Assembly (NCBI GenBank): GCA_023665275.1
Contig: JAMPEF010000001.1
Location: 638,482-702,481, forward strand
Direction: 5' to 3'
DNA: 64,000 bases
Origin: Alistipes senegalensis
Lineage (GTDB): Bacteria; Bacillota; Clostridia; Oscillospirales; Ruminococcaceae
Shown: positions 35,322 through 44,945 of the stretch, one piece after another
Position numbering within the stretch: the first letter of the stretch is position 1
Layout of the letters: each line of letters begins with the position of its first letter
The notes under the pieces: generated by a model
What the model was told of the DNA's origin: nothing
Seen by the model: the letters and a program-made list of their open reading frames with translations, nothing else
Database searches by the model: none
Made by a program: the position numbers and the translations under genes

Positions 35322-36689
35322 TTGAATGAAAAAGATGTTATTATAAATGAAGTTGCAGAAATTTTATCTGACAAAAAGCGTCTTGCATACGTCCGGAGTT
35401 TCGGGTGTCAGCTGAATGTTTCTGACGGTGAAAAAATAAAAGGTCTTCTGAAAAGAATCGGCTATGATTTCACTGACGAAGAAAAACAGGCTGATATTAT
35501 AATTCTTAATACGTGTGCAGTCCGTGAGAGTGCAGAAGAAAGAGTTTTCGGAATAATAGGCAGTATGAAAAAACTGAAAGAAGAAAAACCCTCACTTGTC
35601 ATAGGACTTGCAGGCTGTATGACAGCACAGGCACATATAGTTGAAAAAATAAAGAAATCATATCCACAGATTGATTTTGTCATGGGAACTTCTGCAATAA
35701 ATTCATTGCCGAAACTTCTTCTTGAATGTCTCAGAGGGAAAAATTTTTCTGCTGATACGGGTGAATATGATGATTTTTCAGAAAATACGGAGCAGGTGCG
35801 TGAAAGTCCTTTCAAGGCGTCTGTACCGATAATGTTCGGCTGTAATAATTTCTGTACATATTGTATAGTTCCGTATGTTCGGGGTCGTGAAAGAAGTCGT
35901 CAGCCGGAAGACATTATAAATGAAGTTAAAAAACTTGTCAGTGACGGTTACAGGGAAATAATGTTACTGGGACAGAATGTTAATTCATACGGTAAGGACC
36001 TTGAAAATAAAATGTCATTTCCGGCACTTCTCCGTGAGATAAATAAAATAGATGGTGATTTTATAATACGTTTCATGTCGTCACACCCTAAAGACGCATC
36101 ACATGAATTGATAGATACTATTTTTCAGTGCGAAAAAATAGCCAAACATCTTCATTTGCCGTTGCAGAGCGGAAGTAACAGCGTTCTTGAAAGAATGAAC
36201 CGCCGTTATACAATTGAACAGTATTCAGAAACTGTTGATTATATAAGAAGTCATGAACCTGATTTTTCGTTGACTACTGATATTATAGTAGGATTTCCGA
36301 ACGAAACAGACGAAGAATTTCACGAAACTCTGGATATAATAAAGCATATCCGGTATGATAATATTTATTCTTTCATATATTCACGGAGGACAGGTACAAA
36401 AGCTGCTGAAATTATTGATACTATACCGGAGGACGTCAAGGGTCGCCGTATGCGTGAACTTCTTGAAGTACAGCGTGAGGTATCAACAGAAAACTATAAA
36501 CGCTTTATCGGTCGCCGTATGCGTGTACTTGTGGACGGTGTTTCAAAGAAACGCACCGGATTTGTCACCGGAAAAAGCGACGAATTTATAATAGCTGAAT
36601 TTGCAGGAGATATGTCCATGATTGGTAATTTCGTGGAAATAGAAGTTACCGGCTCAATGAACTGGGCAGTTTCCGGCAGAATTGTATAA
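35322..36689 (+). CDS. miaB: tRNA methylthiotransferase MiaB
   Basis: About 455 aa from a TTG start at 35322, chosen because GAGAGGA (35307-35313) lies 8 nt upstream; no in-frame ATG exists near the 5' end. The N-terminal UPF0004 domain has YVRSFGCQLNVSDGEKIKG, the NTCAVRE and GCM cysteines. The radical SAM motif is FGCNNFCTYCIVPYVRGRE (CxxxCxxC), and a C-terminal TRAM domain follows. MiaB adds a methylthio group to i6A37 of tRNAs reading UNN codons. Its substrate is made by MiaA, encoded 7 kb downstream in the same run. Confidence 0.95.
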   Translation: MNEKDVIINEVAEILSDKKRLAYVRSFGCQLNVSDGEKIKGLLKRIGYDFTDEEKQADIIILNTCAVRESAEERVFGIIGSMKKLKEEKPSLVIGLAGCMTAQAHIVEKIKKSYPQIDFVMGTSAINSLPKLLLECLRGKNFSADTGEYDDFSENTEQVRESPFKASVPIMFGCNNFCTYCIVPYVRGRERSRQPEDIINEVKKLVSDGYREIMLLGQNVNSYGKDLENKMSFPALLREINKIDGDFIIRFMSSHPKDASHELIDTIFQCEKIAKHLHLPLQSGSNSVLERMNRRYTIEQYSETVDYIRSHEPDFSLTTDIIVGFPNETDEEFHETLDIIKHIRYDNIYSFIYSRRTGTKAAEIIDTIPEDVKGRRMRELLEVQREVSTENYKRFIGRRMRVLVDGVSKKRTGFVTGKSDEFIIAEFAGDMSMIGNFVEIEVTGSMNWAVSGRIV

Positions 36690-36719
36690 AAAATTTCAGG
36701 ATAAAAGGAGAATTTATTT

Positions 36720-37127
36720 ATGGACAAGATTATTCAGTTAACAAGAGAATTAGGAAAAGCACTCCAGCAGGACGACAGATACATTGCCTATACTCTTGCA
36801 AAGCAGGTCAATGACGACGACACGGAGTTACAGGAGGAAATAACAAAATTCGATGAACTCCGTGCAGAAATGCGTACCGCTATGAGCAGTGAAAATCCGG
36901 ATTTTGACAAAATCAACGCCATTGACAAGGAAACAAAAGCGCTCTATCAGAAAATCATGAACAATCCGCATATGATGGTTTTCAATGCTACACAGAAAGC
37001 ACTTGAAGAACTGGTCAGCAACATGAACCAGATTATAACCATGTGTGCAAATGGTCAAGACCCTGAAACGTGTGAAATCCCTAAAGGTTGTGCCGGTGAC
37101 TGTTCTGCATGCGGAGGCTGTGGCTGA
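36720..37127 (+). CDS. YlbF/YmcA family regulator
   Basis: A 135-aa mostly helical protein of the YlbF/YmcA (DUF964) family, with a Cys-rich tail (CEIPKGCAGDCSACGGCG). In Bacillus subtilis the YmcA-YlbF-YaaT complex carries iron-sulfur clusters and controls RNase Y-dependent mRNA maturation. There too ymcA follows miaB and is near mutS, as here. Its stop overlaps mutS as TGATG. Confidence 0.85.
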   Translation: MDKIIQLTRELGKALQQDDRYIAYTLAKQVNDDDTELQEEITKFDELRAEMRTAMSSENPDFDKINAIDKETKALYQKIMNNPHMMVFNATQKALEELVSNMNQIITMCANGQDPETCEIPKGCAGDCSACGGCG

Positions 37128-39742
37128 TGAATATTGACAGAAAAAAAGTCTCTGCCATGATGAGACAGTATCTTGAAATCAAAGATAAATATCAGGATTG
37201 TATATTATTTTTCCGTGTAGGTGATTTCTATGAAATGTTTTTTGATGATGCGCTTACAGCTTCAAAGGCAGTTGAATTGACGCTCACCGGCAAGGATTGC
37301 GGACTTGAAGAACGTGCGCCAATGTGTGGTGTACCTTATCATGCGGCAGATACCTATATAAAAAAACTTATAGATGCAGGGTTCAAAGTTGCAGTATGCG
37401 AACAGCTCACAAACCCGACATCAAGTAAAGATATAGTCGTGCGTGATGTCATACGTGTTGTCACACCAGGGACGCTCACGGAAAGCACCATGCTTGACGA
37501 TAACAGAAATAATTATATATGCAGTATTTTCTATGACAGTTATAACCGGCTATGCGCTGTTGCTTCAGCGGATATTTCCACGGGAGAGGCATTCCTGAGC
37601 ATGATGGACGGAAACGATATTGAATCAGAGGTCATAAATGAACTTTCACGGCGTCAGCCAGCAGAGATTATATTTCCTGAAAGTTTTCTGTCACTGAAAA
37701 ACGTATGTGATTTTATAAAAATGCGCCTTAAATGTACGGTTACTTTAAGGGAAAGAGAGTGTTTCTATCCGGCAGGAAATCATGATATAATTGAAAGTGT
37801 TTTCAGCAAGTCACCGGAGGCGCTGGGCATAAGCAGTTATGGTGCGGACTGTTCAGCGGTATGCGGATTATTTGACTATATAAACGATACACAGAAGACA
37901 TCAGTTTCAAGATTTACGACATTGGAAATACTTAAAGAAGATACATTCATGGGACTTGACCTGAATGCACGTCGAAATCTTGAACTTACGGAGACTCTCC
38001 GTAATAAAGAGCGTAAAGGTTCATTGCTATGGGTGCTTGATTCCGCAAAGACTTCTATGGGTCGGCGACTTCTTAAAAACTGGATTGAACAGCCTTTGAA
38101 AAGTCCGGCAAGAATTATTGAACGTCTTGACGCTGTAGAGGCACTAAAAAGAAAAAGCGTTATATTATATGAATTGCAGAATTTATTATCAAATGTCTAT
38201 GACCTTGAACGTCTTATGACGAAAGTCATGTATAAAAGGGCTAATCCCCGTGACCTGAAAGCGCTTTCAGCAACAGCCATACAATTACCATTTATAAAAA
38301 AGGAACTTGAAAAACTTGATACTTCAAAACTTCTGACAAAATACAATAATGATATTTCAGGTCTTGACGAAATTGTAAAACTGGTTGAAAAGGCTATCAT
38401 GGACGAACCACCAGTAGCCATAAAGGAAGGCGGAATTATAAAAGACGGTTTCAACAGCGAACTTGACAATTTGCGTCATATAATGAATAACGGTCAGGAA
38501 ATTATTGATAACATTCTTAATCTTGAACGTGAACGCACAGGCATTAAAAATCTTAAAATAGGATTTAATAAAGTATTCGGCTATTATCTTGAGGTTACAC
38601 GTTCATATTATGAATATATCCCACCGGAATGGACACGCAAACAGACTCTTGCGAATGCGGAGCGATTCATAACAGAAGAACTCAAAAACGCTGAAAACTC
38701 CATACTTGGTGCGAAGGACAAGGCTTTAGCACTTGAGGCGGATATTTTCGTTGAAGTCCGTGACTATCTTGCTACGATGCTTGAAAAAGTCCAGCGGACA
38801 GCAACGGCGGTAGCGTCTGTTGATGTTTTGTGTTCGTTTGCGGACGTCGCTATAAGAAATCTGTATGTCAAGCCAGAAATCTCCCTTGATGGCGTAATTG
38901 ATATAAAAGCCGGCAGACACCCTGTAGTTGAAATCATGCTTGAGGAAGAGTTATTTATTCCGAATGACATATACATTGATAAGAAAGAAAACAGAATGTC
39001 CATCATCACAGGACCTAATATGTCGGGTAAGTCGACGTATATGCGACAGACTGCATTAATAGTACTAATGGCACAGATTGGCTCTTTCGTTCCGGCGGAT
39101 TCCGCCAGAATATCCATAGTGGATAAAATTTTCACCCGTATAGGCGCATCAGATGACCTTACAGCCGGACAAAGTACATTTATGGTTGAGATGAGTGAAG
39201 TTGCTGATATACTGAAAAATGCCACACCGGAAAGTCTTGTTATTCTTGACGAGGTAGGAAGAGGAACATCGACGCATGACGGTGTAAGTATAGCACGTGC
39301 TGTTGCTGAACATATATGTACATCGAAGAAATTAGGCTGTAAAACGCTTTTTGCCACTCACTATCATGAACTTATCGGGCTTGAAAACGAACTTGACGGC
39401 GTAAAAAATTACAGCATAGCAGTAAATAAGCGTGGTGGTACAATACGCTTTTTAAGAAAAATAGTCCGTGGCGGTATTGACGAAAGTTACGGCGTGGACG
39501 TCGCCAAACTTGCCGGATTACCCACAAAAGTAATCAATCGTGCGAAAGAAATACTTACAGAAATGGAAAAAAACAATAACATTGATATCGACGTTAATTC
39601 CGGAAATGAAAACAGTCAGATAACTTTTGAAAGTATAAACCGTGAAACAGCCTTTAATATGCTCCAGAAAACCAATATTGACGAACTCACAGACAGTGAA
39701 TGCAGAATGTTACTTAATGATTTGCTTGAAATTATAAAATAA
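37127..39742 (+). CDS. mutS: DNA mismatch repair protein MutS
   Basis: 871 aa from ATG 37127; GGAGG at 37113-37117 supports this start. The mismatch-binding N-terminal domain contains DFYEMFFDDA (Phe-x-Glu wedge motif). The ATPase has Walker A GPNMSGKSTYMRQ, Walker B VILDEVGRGTSTHDG and FATHYHEL. It recognises mispaired bases and recruits MutL, encoded 2 kb downstream. Length is typical. Confidence 0.97.
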   Translation: MNIDRKKVSAMMRQYLEIKDKYQDCILFFRVGDFYEMFFDDALTASKAVELTLTGKDCGLEERAPMCGVPYHAADTYIKKLIDAGFKVAVCEQLTNPTSSKDIVVRDVIRVVTPGTLTESTMLDDNRNNYICSIFYDSYNRLCAVASADISTGEAFLSMMDGNDIESEVINELSRRQPAEIIFPESFLSLKNVCDFIKMRLKCTVTLRERECFYPAGNHDIIESVFSKSPEALGISSYGADCSAVCGLFDYINDTQKTSVSRFTTLEILKEDTFMGLDLNARRNLELTETLRNKERKGSLLWVLDSAKTSMGRRLLKNWIEQPLKSPARIIERLDAVEALKRKSVILYELQNLLSNVYDLERLMTKVMYKRANPRDLKALSATAIQLPFIKKELEKLDTSKLLTKYNNDISGLDEIVKLVEKAIMDEPPVAIKEGGIIKDGFNSELDNLRHIMNNGQEIIDNILNLERERTGIKNLKIGFNKVFGYYLEVTRSYYEYIPPEWTRKQTLANAERFITEELKNAENSILGAKDKALALEADIFVEVRDYLATMLEKVQRTATAVASVDVLCSFADVAIRNLYVKPEISLDGVIDIKAGRHPVVEIMLEEELFIPNDIYIDKKENRMSIITGPNMSGKSTYMRQTALIVLMAQIGSFVPADSARISIVDKIFTRIGASDDLTAGQSTFMVEMSEVADILKNATPESLVILDEVGRGTSTHDGVSIARAVAEHICTSKKLGCKTLFATHYHELIGLENELDGVKNYSIAVNKRGGTIRFLRKIVRGGIDESYGVDVAKLAGLPTKVINRAKEILTEMEKNNNIDIDVNSGNENSQITFESINRETAFNMLQKTNIDELTDSECRMLLNDLLEIIK

Positions 39743-39768
39743 ATGTTGAATAAACAGGAGGTACTTAA

Positions 39769-41394
39769 ATGAAAGTAAAAAAATTAATGGCTATGGCATT
39801 AAGTATGAGCCTTGCGCTTTGTGCCTGTGCTGAAAAAACCAAAACACCGGAAGAAACTTCCGAAGAACCTACTACAGAACCCGTCACAGAAACGACAGAA
39901 CCAGTAACAGAGCCACCAGCTCCGGAAAAGACAGTACCGGAAAAAGTTCTTGAAAGAATGTCACTGCATGACAAGGTTTGTCAGATGTTTATTACAACAC
40001 CTGAACAGCTATCCGGTTATGATATAGTGACGCTTTATGACGATATTGTAGCGGATTCAATAGCCAGCTACAATATAGGCGGACTTATAATGTTTACTGA
40101 AAATCTTGAAACAACTGAACAGACTTCACAGATGATAAGCGACATACAGGAGTGTGCGCTTGCCACCAGTGGTATAGGAATGTTCATGTCAGTTGACGAA
40201 GAGGGCGGAACTGTTGCAAGAGTAGCCGATACACTTGGAACTACAGCATTTTCAGATATGGCGGTTTATGGTGAGCAGAATGACTCACACGTTTCCTATG
40301 AAATAGGTTATCAGATTGGCACAGACCTTAAAGCGCTTGGATTTAATCTTGATTTTGCACCGGTTGCAGATGTAAACACAGTTGACGAAAACACAGGTTA
40401 TTACAGTGAACTTGGTGACCGTATTTTCAGCAGTGACCCTGACATAGTTGCTGATATGGCTTCCAATGTGGCAGTAGGTTTGAAAGATGCCGGAGTATGT
40501 GCTACTATGAAACATTTTCCCGGTTTGGGAGGCTCTGTAGGTGATACACATTTAGACGCAAATGTTACTATAAACCGTTCTGTTGACGACTTAAGAAATA
40601 CAGAATTTTTACCATTCAGGGCAGGAATAACCGCCGGAGTTGATTTCATAATGGTAGGACATCAGGTTATTTCCGGAATAGGTGACTGGTTGCCCTCTGA
40701 TTTGTCATATACCGTTGTTACGGAGCTTTTAAGAAATGAATTAGGCTTTGAGGGAATAATTATAACAGATTCACAGATGATGAGTACTATTTCAGAAGTG
40801 TATACCTCAGCGGAAGCCGCCGTTATGGCTGTAAATGCTGGCGTTGATGTCATTCTTATGCCGACAGACCTTGTATCAGCTATAGACGCTGTATGTCAGG
40901 CAGTTGAAAACGGTGAAATCAGTTCTGAAAGAATAGATGAGAGCGTTTTGCGCATACTCAACAAGAAACATGAACTGGGTCTGTTAGATGAAAATTTTGT
41001 TCTGACAGCAGAAGAAGAACCAACTACAGAAGAAACAACGGAAGAAACTACTGAGACAACCACAGAAGAAACTACTGAATCCACTACAGAGGAAGTTACT
41101 GAAGAGGAAACAGTAACAGAAGAAACTACTACAGAAATCATGCTCACTGATGTAGGCGGAAATCCGATAAAAACTACAACTACATTTGCCGGATATGTTG
41201 CAGGTTCATTCGTTGACCCGAACAGAATTACAACAACCACAACCACCACCGCTGAATATTACGAAGATTACAACTATGACTATAATTATGACTACAGCTA
41301 TGATTATGACTATGATTATAATGATGGCTATTATGATTACGGTTATGATGGTTACTATGATGACTATGGCTATGATGATTATTATGCATATTGA
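39769..41394 (+). CDS. GH3 beta-N-acetylhexosaminidase-like lipoprotein with Tyr/Asp-rich tail
   Basis: A 541-aa lipoprotein (lipobox ALC-A-C, Cys near residue 21), with a Thr/Glu/Pro linker. The GH3 N-terminal domain follows (about 60-405): MFITTPEQL, MSVDEEGG, LDFAPVADVNT, MKHFPGLGGSVGDTHLD, MVGHQVI, and nucleophile Asp in IITDSQMM. This fits NagZ-type enzymes that release N-acetylglucosamine from cell-wall fragments. The C-terminal 130 residues are a Thr/Glu repeat and then a tail almost entirely of Tyr, Asp, Gly and Asn. The gene sits between mutS and mutL, an odd place for a wall enzyme. Confidence 0.85.
   Translation: MKVKKLMAMALSMSLALCACAEKTKTPEETSEEPTTEPVTETTEPVTEPPAPEKTVPEKVLERMSLHDKVCQMFITTPEQLSGYDIVTLYDDIVADSIASYNIGGLIMFTENLETTEQTSQMISDIQECALATSGIGMFMSVDEEGGTVARVADTLGTTAFSDMAVYGEQNDSHVSYEIGYQIGTDLKALGFNLDFAPVADVNTVDENTGYYSELGDRIFSSDPDIVADMASNVAVGLKDAGVCATMKHFPGLGGSVGDTHLDANVTINRSVDDLRNTEFLPFRAGITAGVDFIMVGHQVISGIGDWLPSDLSYTVVTELLRNELGFEGIIITDSQMMSTISEVYTSAEAAVMAVNAGVDVILMPTDLVSAIDAVCQAVENGEISSERIDESVLRILNKKHELGLLDENFVLTAEEEPTTEETTEETTETTTEETTESTTEEVTEEETVTEETTTEIMLTDVGGNPIKTTTTFAGYVAGSFVDPNRITTTTTTTAEYYEDYNYDYNYDYSYDYDYDYNDGYYDYGYDGYYDDYGYDDYYAY
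41255..41391 (+). repeat. Low-complexity Tyr/Asp-coding repeat
   Basis: Runs of TAT/GAT/TAC/GAC codons encode a tail built of YD, YDY and GYYDYG units. It lies at the 3' end of the GH3 lipoprotein gene and could vary by slippage. Confidence 0.8.
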
Positions 41395-41434
41395 TAAATC
41401 AGCATATATTGATTACTGAAAGGAGTGATTTTTT

Positions 41435-41755
41435 ATGAAATATTTTATCAGAAAAGATGAACTCAGGGGGACAGACTGTCACGAGTTTTTTAGAGGAAAA
41501 TGGAATAATATTTTTTGGAATGACGAATCAATCTATATCTATGACGAGGATTTCACTGATACCGGATTGAAAAAACTTTTTCTTGATGTTCTTCCGGAGT
41601 ATTCACCTTATGAAGCAACCGAAATCACGCCGGAGGACTGGCAGGCAATCTGTGAATCCTCTTTCGGACGTACTAAAGAGGCTGTGAAAGATTTGAATGA
41701 CTGGGTACAGGAAGTCTTTGCGGAATGTGGTTTATTTACCATACTTGGTATATGA
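41435..41755 (+). CDS. Small protein of unknown function between GH3 gene and mutL
   Basis: A 106-aa acidic protein rich in Trp, Phe and Glu (RGKWNNIFWNDESIYIYDEDF ... AITPEDW-like repeats, ending ECGLFTILGI). No signal peptide or membrane segment is visible. AAAGGAG precedes ATG at good spacing and codon use resembles that of its neighbours, so it is probably real. I do not recognise the family. Confidence 0.7.
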   Translation: MKYFIRKDELRGTDCHEFFRGKWNNIFWNDESIYIYDEDFTDTGLKKLFLDVLPEYSPYEATEITPEDWQAICESSFGRTKEAVKDLNDWVQEVFAECGLFTILGI

Positions 41756-41780
41756 AATCTGAAAGGAGCTTAAAATTTAT

Positions 41781-43661
41781 ATGTCGTCAATAAATATTCT
41801 CAGCAGGGAAGTGGCAGAACTTATAGCAGCCGGAGAAGTCATTGAAAAGCCGGCGTCCGTCATAAAGGAACTTGTAGAAAATTCCATAGATGCCGGAGCA
41901 GGTCATATAACCGTTGAGATAAAGCACGGCGGCAAGACATATATGCGTGTAACTGATGATGGTTGCGGAATAACCTTTGATGATGTTCCTAAAGCGTTTA
42001 TGCGTCATGCAACAAGTAAGATTTCCGAAAAGCAGGATTTAAACAATATATATACGCTTGGCTTTCGTGGTGAGGCTCTTGCTTCTGTGGCGGCTGTCTC
42101 AAAAGTCGAAATAATAACGAAACCTGAAAATGAAAATTCCGGAACTTCTTACAGTATGGAGAATAATAAAGGCATTTCGCATGAAAAGTGTGCCTGTCCG
42201 GACGGAACGACAATAATTATAAGAGACCTTTTCTATAACGTCCCCGCAAGATGTAAATTTATGAAAAAGGACGTCACGGAGGCAAATGCTGTAAGTCATA
42301 TAATACAGAAAACAGCTCTTTCACACCCTGAAATAGCGTTCCGGTTTATCCGTGATAATCGAGTTGAAATAAACTCCAGCGGTGACGGTGAACTTCTTTC
42401 GGCGATTTATGCGGTATACGGTCGTGACATGGCACATGATATGATACCCGTTGACTATGAAAACAATAATATCCATGTAAGCGGTTATGTCATAAAACCA
42501 TTATATGCAAAAAATAACCGTTCATTTCAGAATTTTTTTGTCAACGGAAGATATGTAAACTCAAAAATATGCTCTTCAGCGGTTGAGAGTGCATACGAAA
42601 ATATGCTTATGACGGGAAAGTTTCCGGCTTGTGTTCTTATGATTTCTATAAATTCGGCAGATACTGACGTAAATATACACCCATCAAAACTGGAGGTACG
42701 TTTTTCAAATGAAAAAGCAGTTTCTGAGACGGTATTTTTTGCGGTAAAAAATGCTATGGTAAAAGACGGTCTTATATATGAATTTGAGTTTCCGGCAGAA
42801 AAAAAAGAACCTGAAATATCAGAAGAAAAAATATCTGAAAAACCTGTTGAAGAAATTCCGGAAAAAGAAGAAGAATTTTCTTTAGATGATATTTTCACAC
42901 CGGTTGAGGAAATAGAAAAGGCAGAAGCAGAAATTTCAGAAAATCCACCGGAAAATGCTGTAATTCCGGAAGAACCGGAAAAAATTTCCGCTGAAAAACC
43001 GGTAATGCTTGAAGGATTCAATTATATAAGTCAGAGTATTTTTGAAGATACTGAAAAAACTGAAATTCCCGAACCTGAAAAGCCTGAAGTACCGGCAATT
43101 CATGCGGTAGGTGAGGTTATGGGGCTTTACATCATAGCCGAAACCGACGACAGAAAAATGATTATTATTGACAAACACGCCGCCCATGAAAGAATAATAT
43201 TTGAACGTCTTAAAAGCCGTAACTGCCGACAGTATACACAGATGTTGATAACAGAAATTAAAATACTGTTCACATCGGAAGAAATCGGCGTTATGGAAGA
43301 AAATAAAGAACTTCTTGCCGATATGGGTTTTATATTTGATTTTTCTGAAAGTCCTTTTATAAAAGTAAAAGCTGTGCCGACGTTCATAACTGATACTGAT
43401 ATAGAGGGGGTTATATCTGAAATAGCCGAAAATTTAAAACTTCATGTACATAATCCACAGTCACATATGCTTGATGACGTACTGCATACGGTGGCTTGCC
43501 GTTCAGCTATAAAGGCAAATCATAAAACCAGCCTTATGGAAATGCAGTCGCTTGCGGAGCAGGTATATTATAATGACAATATACGACATTGTCCGCACGG
43601 CAGACCGGTTATGTTTACCATGTCGGAAAGTAATATTTCACACCAGTTCAGGCGTACATAA
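41781..43661 (+). CDS. mutL: DNA mismatch repair protein MutL
   Basis: A 626-aa protein. The GHKL ATPase N-terminus shows AAGEVIEKPASVIKELVENSIDAG, DDGCGI and TLGFRGEALASVAAVSKV. A Glu/Pro-rich linker (about 345-435) separates a C-terminal dimerisation/endonuclease domain with DKHAAHERIIFE, a form of the DQHA(x)2E(x)4E metal motif, so it probably nicks DNA itself, as in other bacteria without MutH. It ends with the conserved CPHGRP. Confidence 0.96.
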   Translation: MSSINILSREVAELIAAGEVIEKPASVIKELVENSIDAGAGHITVEIKHGGKTYMRVTDDGCGITFDDVPKAFMRHATSKISEKQDLNNIYTLGFRGEALASVAAVSKVEIITKPENENSGTSYSMENNKGISHEKCACPDGTTIIIRDLFYNVPARCKFMKKDVTEANAVSHIIQKTALSHPEIAFRFIRDNRVEINSSGDGELLSAIYAVYGRDMAHDMIPVDYENNNIHVSGYVIKPLYAKNNRSFQNFFVNGRYVNSKICSSAVESAYENMLMTGKFPACVLMISINSADTDVNIHPSKLEVRFSNEKAVSETVFFAVKNAMVKDGLIYEFEFPAEKKEPEISEEKISEKPVEEIPEKEEEFSLDDIFTPVEEIEKAEAEISENPPENAVIPEEPEKISAEKPVMLEGFNYISQSIFEDTEKTEIPEPEKPEVPAIHAVGEVMGLYIIAETDDRKMIIIDKHAAHERIIFERLKSRNCRQYTQMLITEIKILFTSEEIGVMEENKELLADMGFIFDFSESPFIKVKAVPTFITDTDIEGVISEIAENLKLHVHNPQSHMLDDVLHTVACRSAIKANHKTSLMEMQSLAEQVYYNDNIRHCPHGRPVMFTMSESNISHQFRRT

Positions 43662-43676
43662 AGGGGGAGTTTTTAT

Positions 43677-44627
43677 TTGAACGAAAAAATAAAACCTAAA
43701 GTTCTTGCGGTAGTAGGAGCTACAGCCTCCGGAAAGACCGCATTAAGTGTGGAGCTTGCAAAAATATATAACGGTGAAATCATTTCAGCGGATTCAATGC
43801 AGATTTACAAGGGACTTGATATAGCTTCCGCAAAACCTACAGCGGACGAAATGCAGGGTATACCACATCATCTTATAGATTTTCTTGAAAGAGATGTCGT
43901 ATTCAGTGTTTCAGATTATGTAAGTCTTGCAAACGAAAAAATAAAGGAAGTCCTGAGCCGTGGAAAACTTCCGATAATAACAGGCGGTACAGGACTTTAT
44001 ATTGATTCGCTTCTTGAAAACGTAAAATTTTCAGACGGTGGAAGTGATGAGGTGTACCGTGCGGAACTCTATAACATAGCCCGTGAAAAAGGAAATAGAT
44101 TTCTGCATGATATGCTTAAAGCCGTTGACCCTGTATCTGCTGAAAATATCCATATGAATAATCTTGTACGTGTAGTGCGTGCATTGGAAGTTTACCATAT
44201 CACCGGACGGCTTTTCAGCGAACTTAAAGCCGAAAGTCGTTTAACTGAAAGTCCGTATGATTCACTTATAATAGGACTGACTTTCCACGACAGACAGATT
44301 TTATATGACCGTATAAATCGCCGTGTTGACGAAATGGTTAATCATGGCATGATTCCGGAGGCTGAAAACCTATGGCTTAAAGGCAATCAGCGGACAGCCT
44401 CCAATGCTATAGGCTATAAAGAACTTATCCCGTATTTTCAAAATACCATGTCACTTTGTGATTGTCTCGACAGGATAAAACAGGAAACACGTCGTTATGC
44501 TAAAAGACAACTGACCTGGTTTAGAAAAAATACACGTATTCAGTGGCTTTTTTTGGACGAATTTAATAAAAAAAGTGAAATTTTAGAAAAGTCTGAAAAA
44601 ACTATAGAAAATTACTGGAATGTATGA
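43677..44627 (+). CDS. miaA: tRNA dimethylallyltransferase MiaA
   Basis: A 316-aa enzyme starting at TTG 43677, after GGGGGAG. P-loop GATASGKTALSVELA, then ISADSMQIYKGLDIASAKPT, the prenyl-binding GGTGLYIDSLL, and the tRNA-binding region with KQETRRYAKRQLTWFRKN. It transfers dimethylallyl to A37, giving the substrate of MiaB. The order mutL-miaA-hfq is conserved in many bacteria. Confidence 0.96.
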   Translation: MNEKIKPKVLAVVGATASGKTALSVELAKIYNGEIISADSMQIYKGLDIASAKPTADEMQGIPHHLIDFLERDVVFSVSDYVSLANEKIKEVLSRGKLPIITGGTGLYIDSLLENVKFSDGGSDEVYRAELYNIAREKGNRFLHDMLKAVDPVSAENIHMNNLVRVVRALEVYHITGRLFSELKAESRLTESPYDSLIIGLTFHDRQILYDRINRRVDEMVNHGMIPEAENLWLKGNQRTASNAIGYKELIPYFQNTMSLCDCLDRIKQETRRYAKRQLTWFRKNTRIQWLFLDEFNKKSEILEKSEKTIENYWNV

Positions 44628-44633
44628 TATAAT
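44605..44633 (+). promoter_or_regulatory. Possible hfq promoter at the end of miaA
   Basis: TAGAAA (44605-44610), a 17-nt spacer and a perfect TATAAT (44628-44633), 60 nt before the hfq start. The -35 is weak. Confidence 0.4.
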
Positions 44634-44692
44634 GTATTAAGTGTATATAAATGCATTTTTATTTAAAAAAATTTAAGAATGGAGATTTGTGT

Positions 44693-44932
44693 ATGAACAA
44701 AACTATCAACTTACAGGACGTATTCCTCAATCAGTGCAGAAAAGACAGAATTATGGTGACTATCATTCTCACAAACGGCTTTCAGTTCAAAGGTATGGTA
44801 AAAGGCTTTGACAGCTATGTTGCCATCTTTGATTGCGACGGCAAGCAGCAGCTTGTTTATAAGCATGCTATCTCAACAATTATACCCACAAGGGCTGTTT
44901 CTATTCTTGAAACCTCCGACAGAAACAACTGA
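44693..44932 (+). CDS. hfq: RNA chaperone Hfq
   Basis: 79 aa from ATG 44693, with GGAG at 44681; the frame above it is leader. The Sm1 core is [42 protein letters not shown], and the Sm2 motif is YKHAISTI (KHA conserved). It forms a hexameric ring that helps small RNAs pair with mRNA. The short C-terminal tail is typical of Firmicutes. Confidence 0.95.
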   Translation: MNKTINLQDVFLNQCRKDRIMVTIILTNGFQFKGMVKGFDSYVAIFDCDGKQQLVYKHAISTIIPTRAVSILETSDRNN

Positions 44933-44945
44933 ACTGGTGATTTAA

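Noticed and set aside
40896-41249. Open frame on the minus strand with Ser/Val repeats
   Set aside because: It is the antisense of the Thr/Glu repeat in the GH3 gene, with no ribosome site and an extreme composition.
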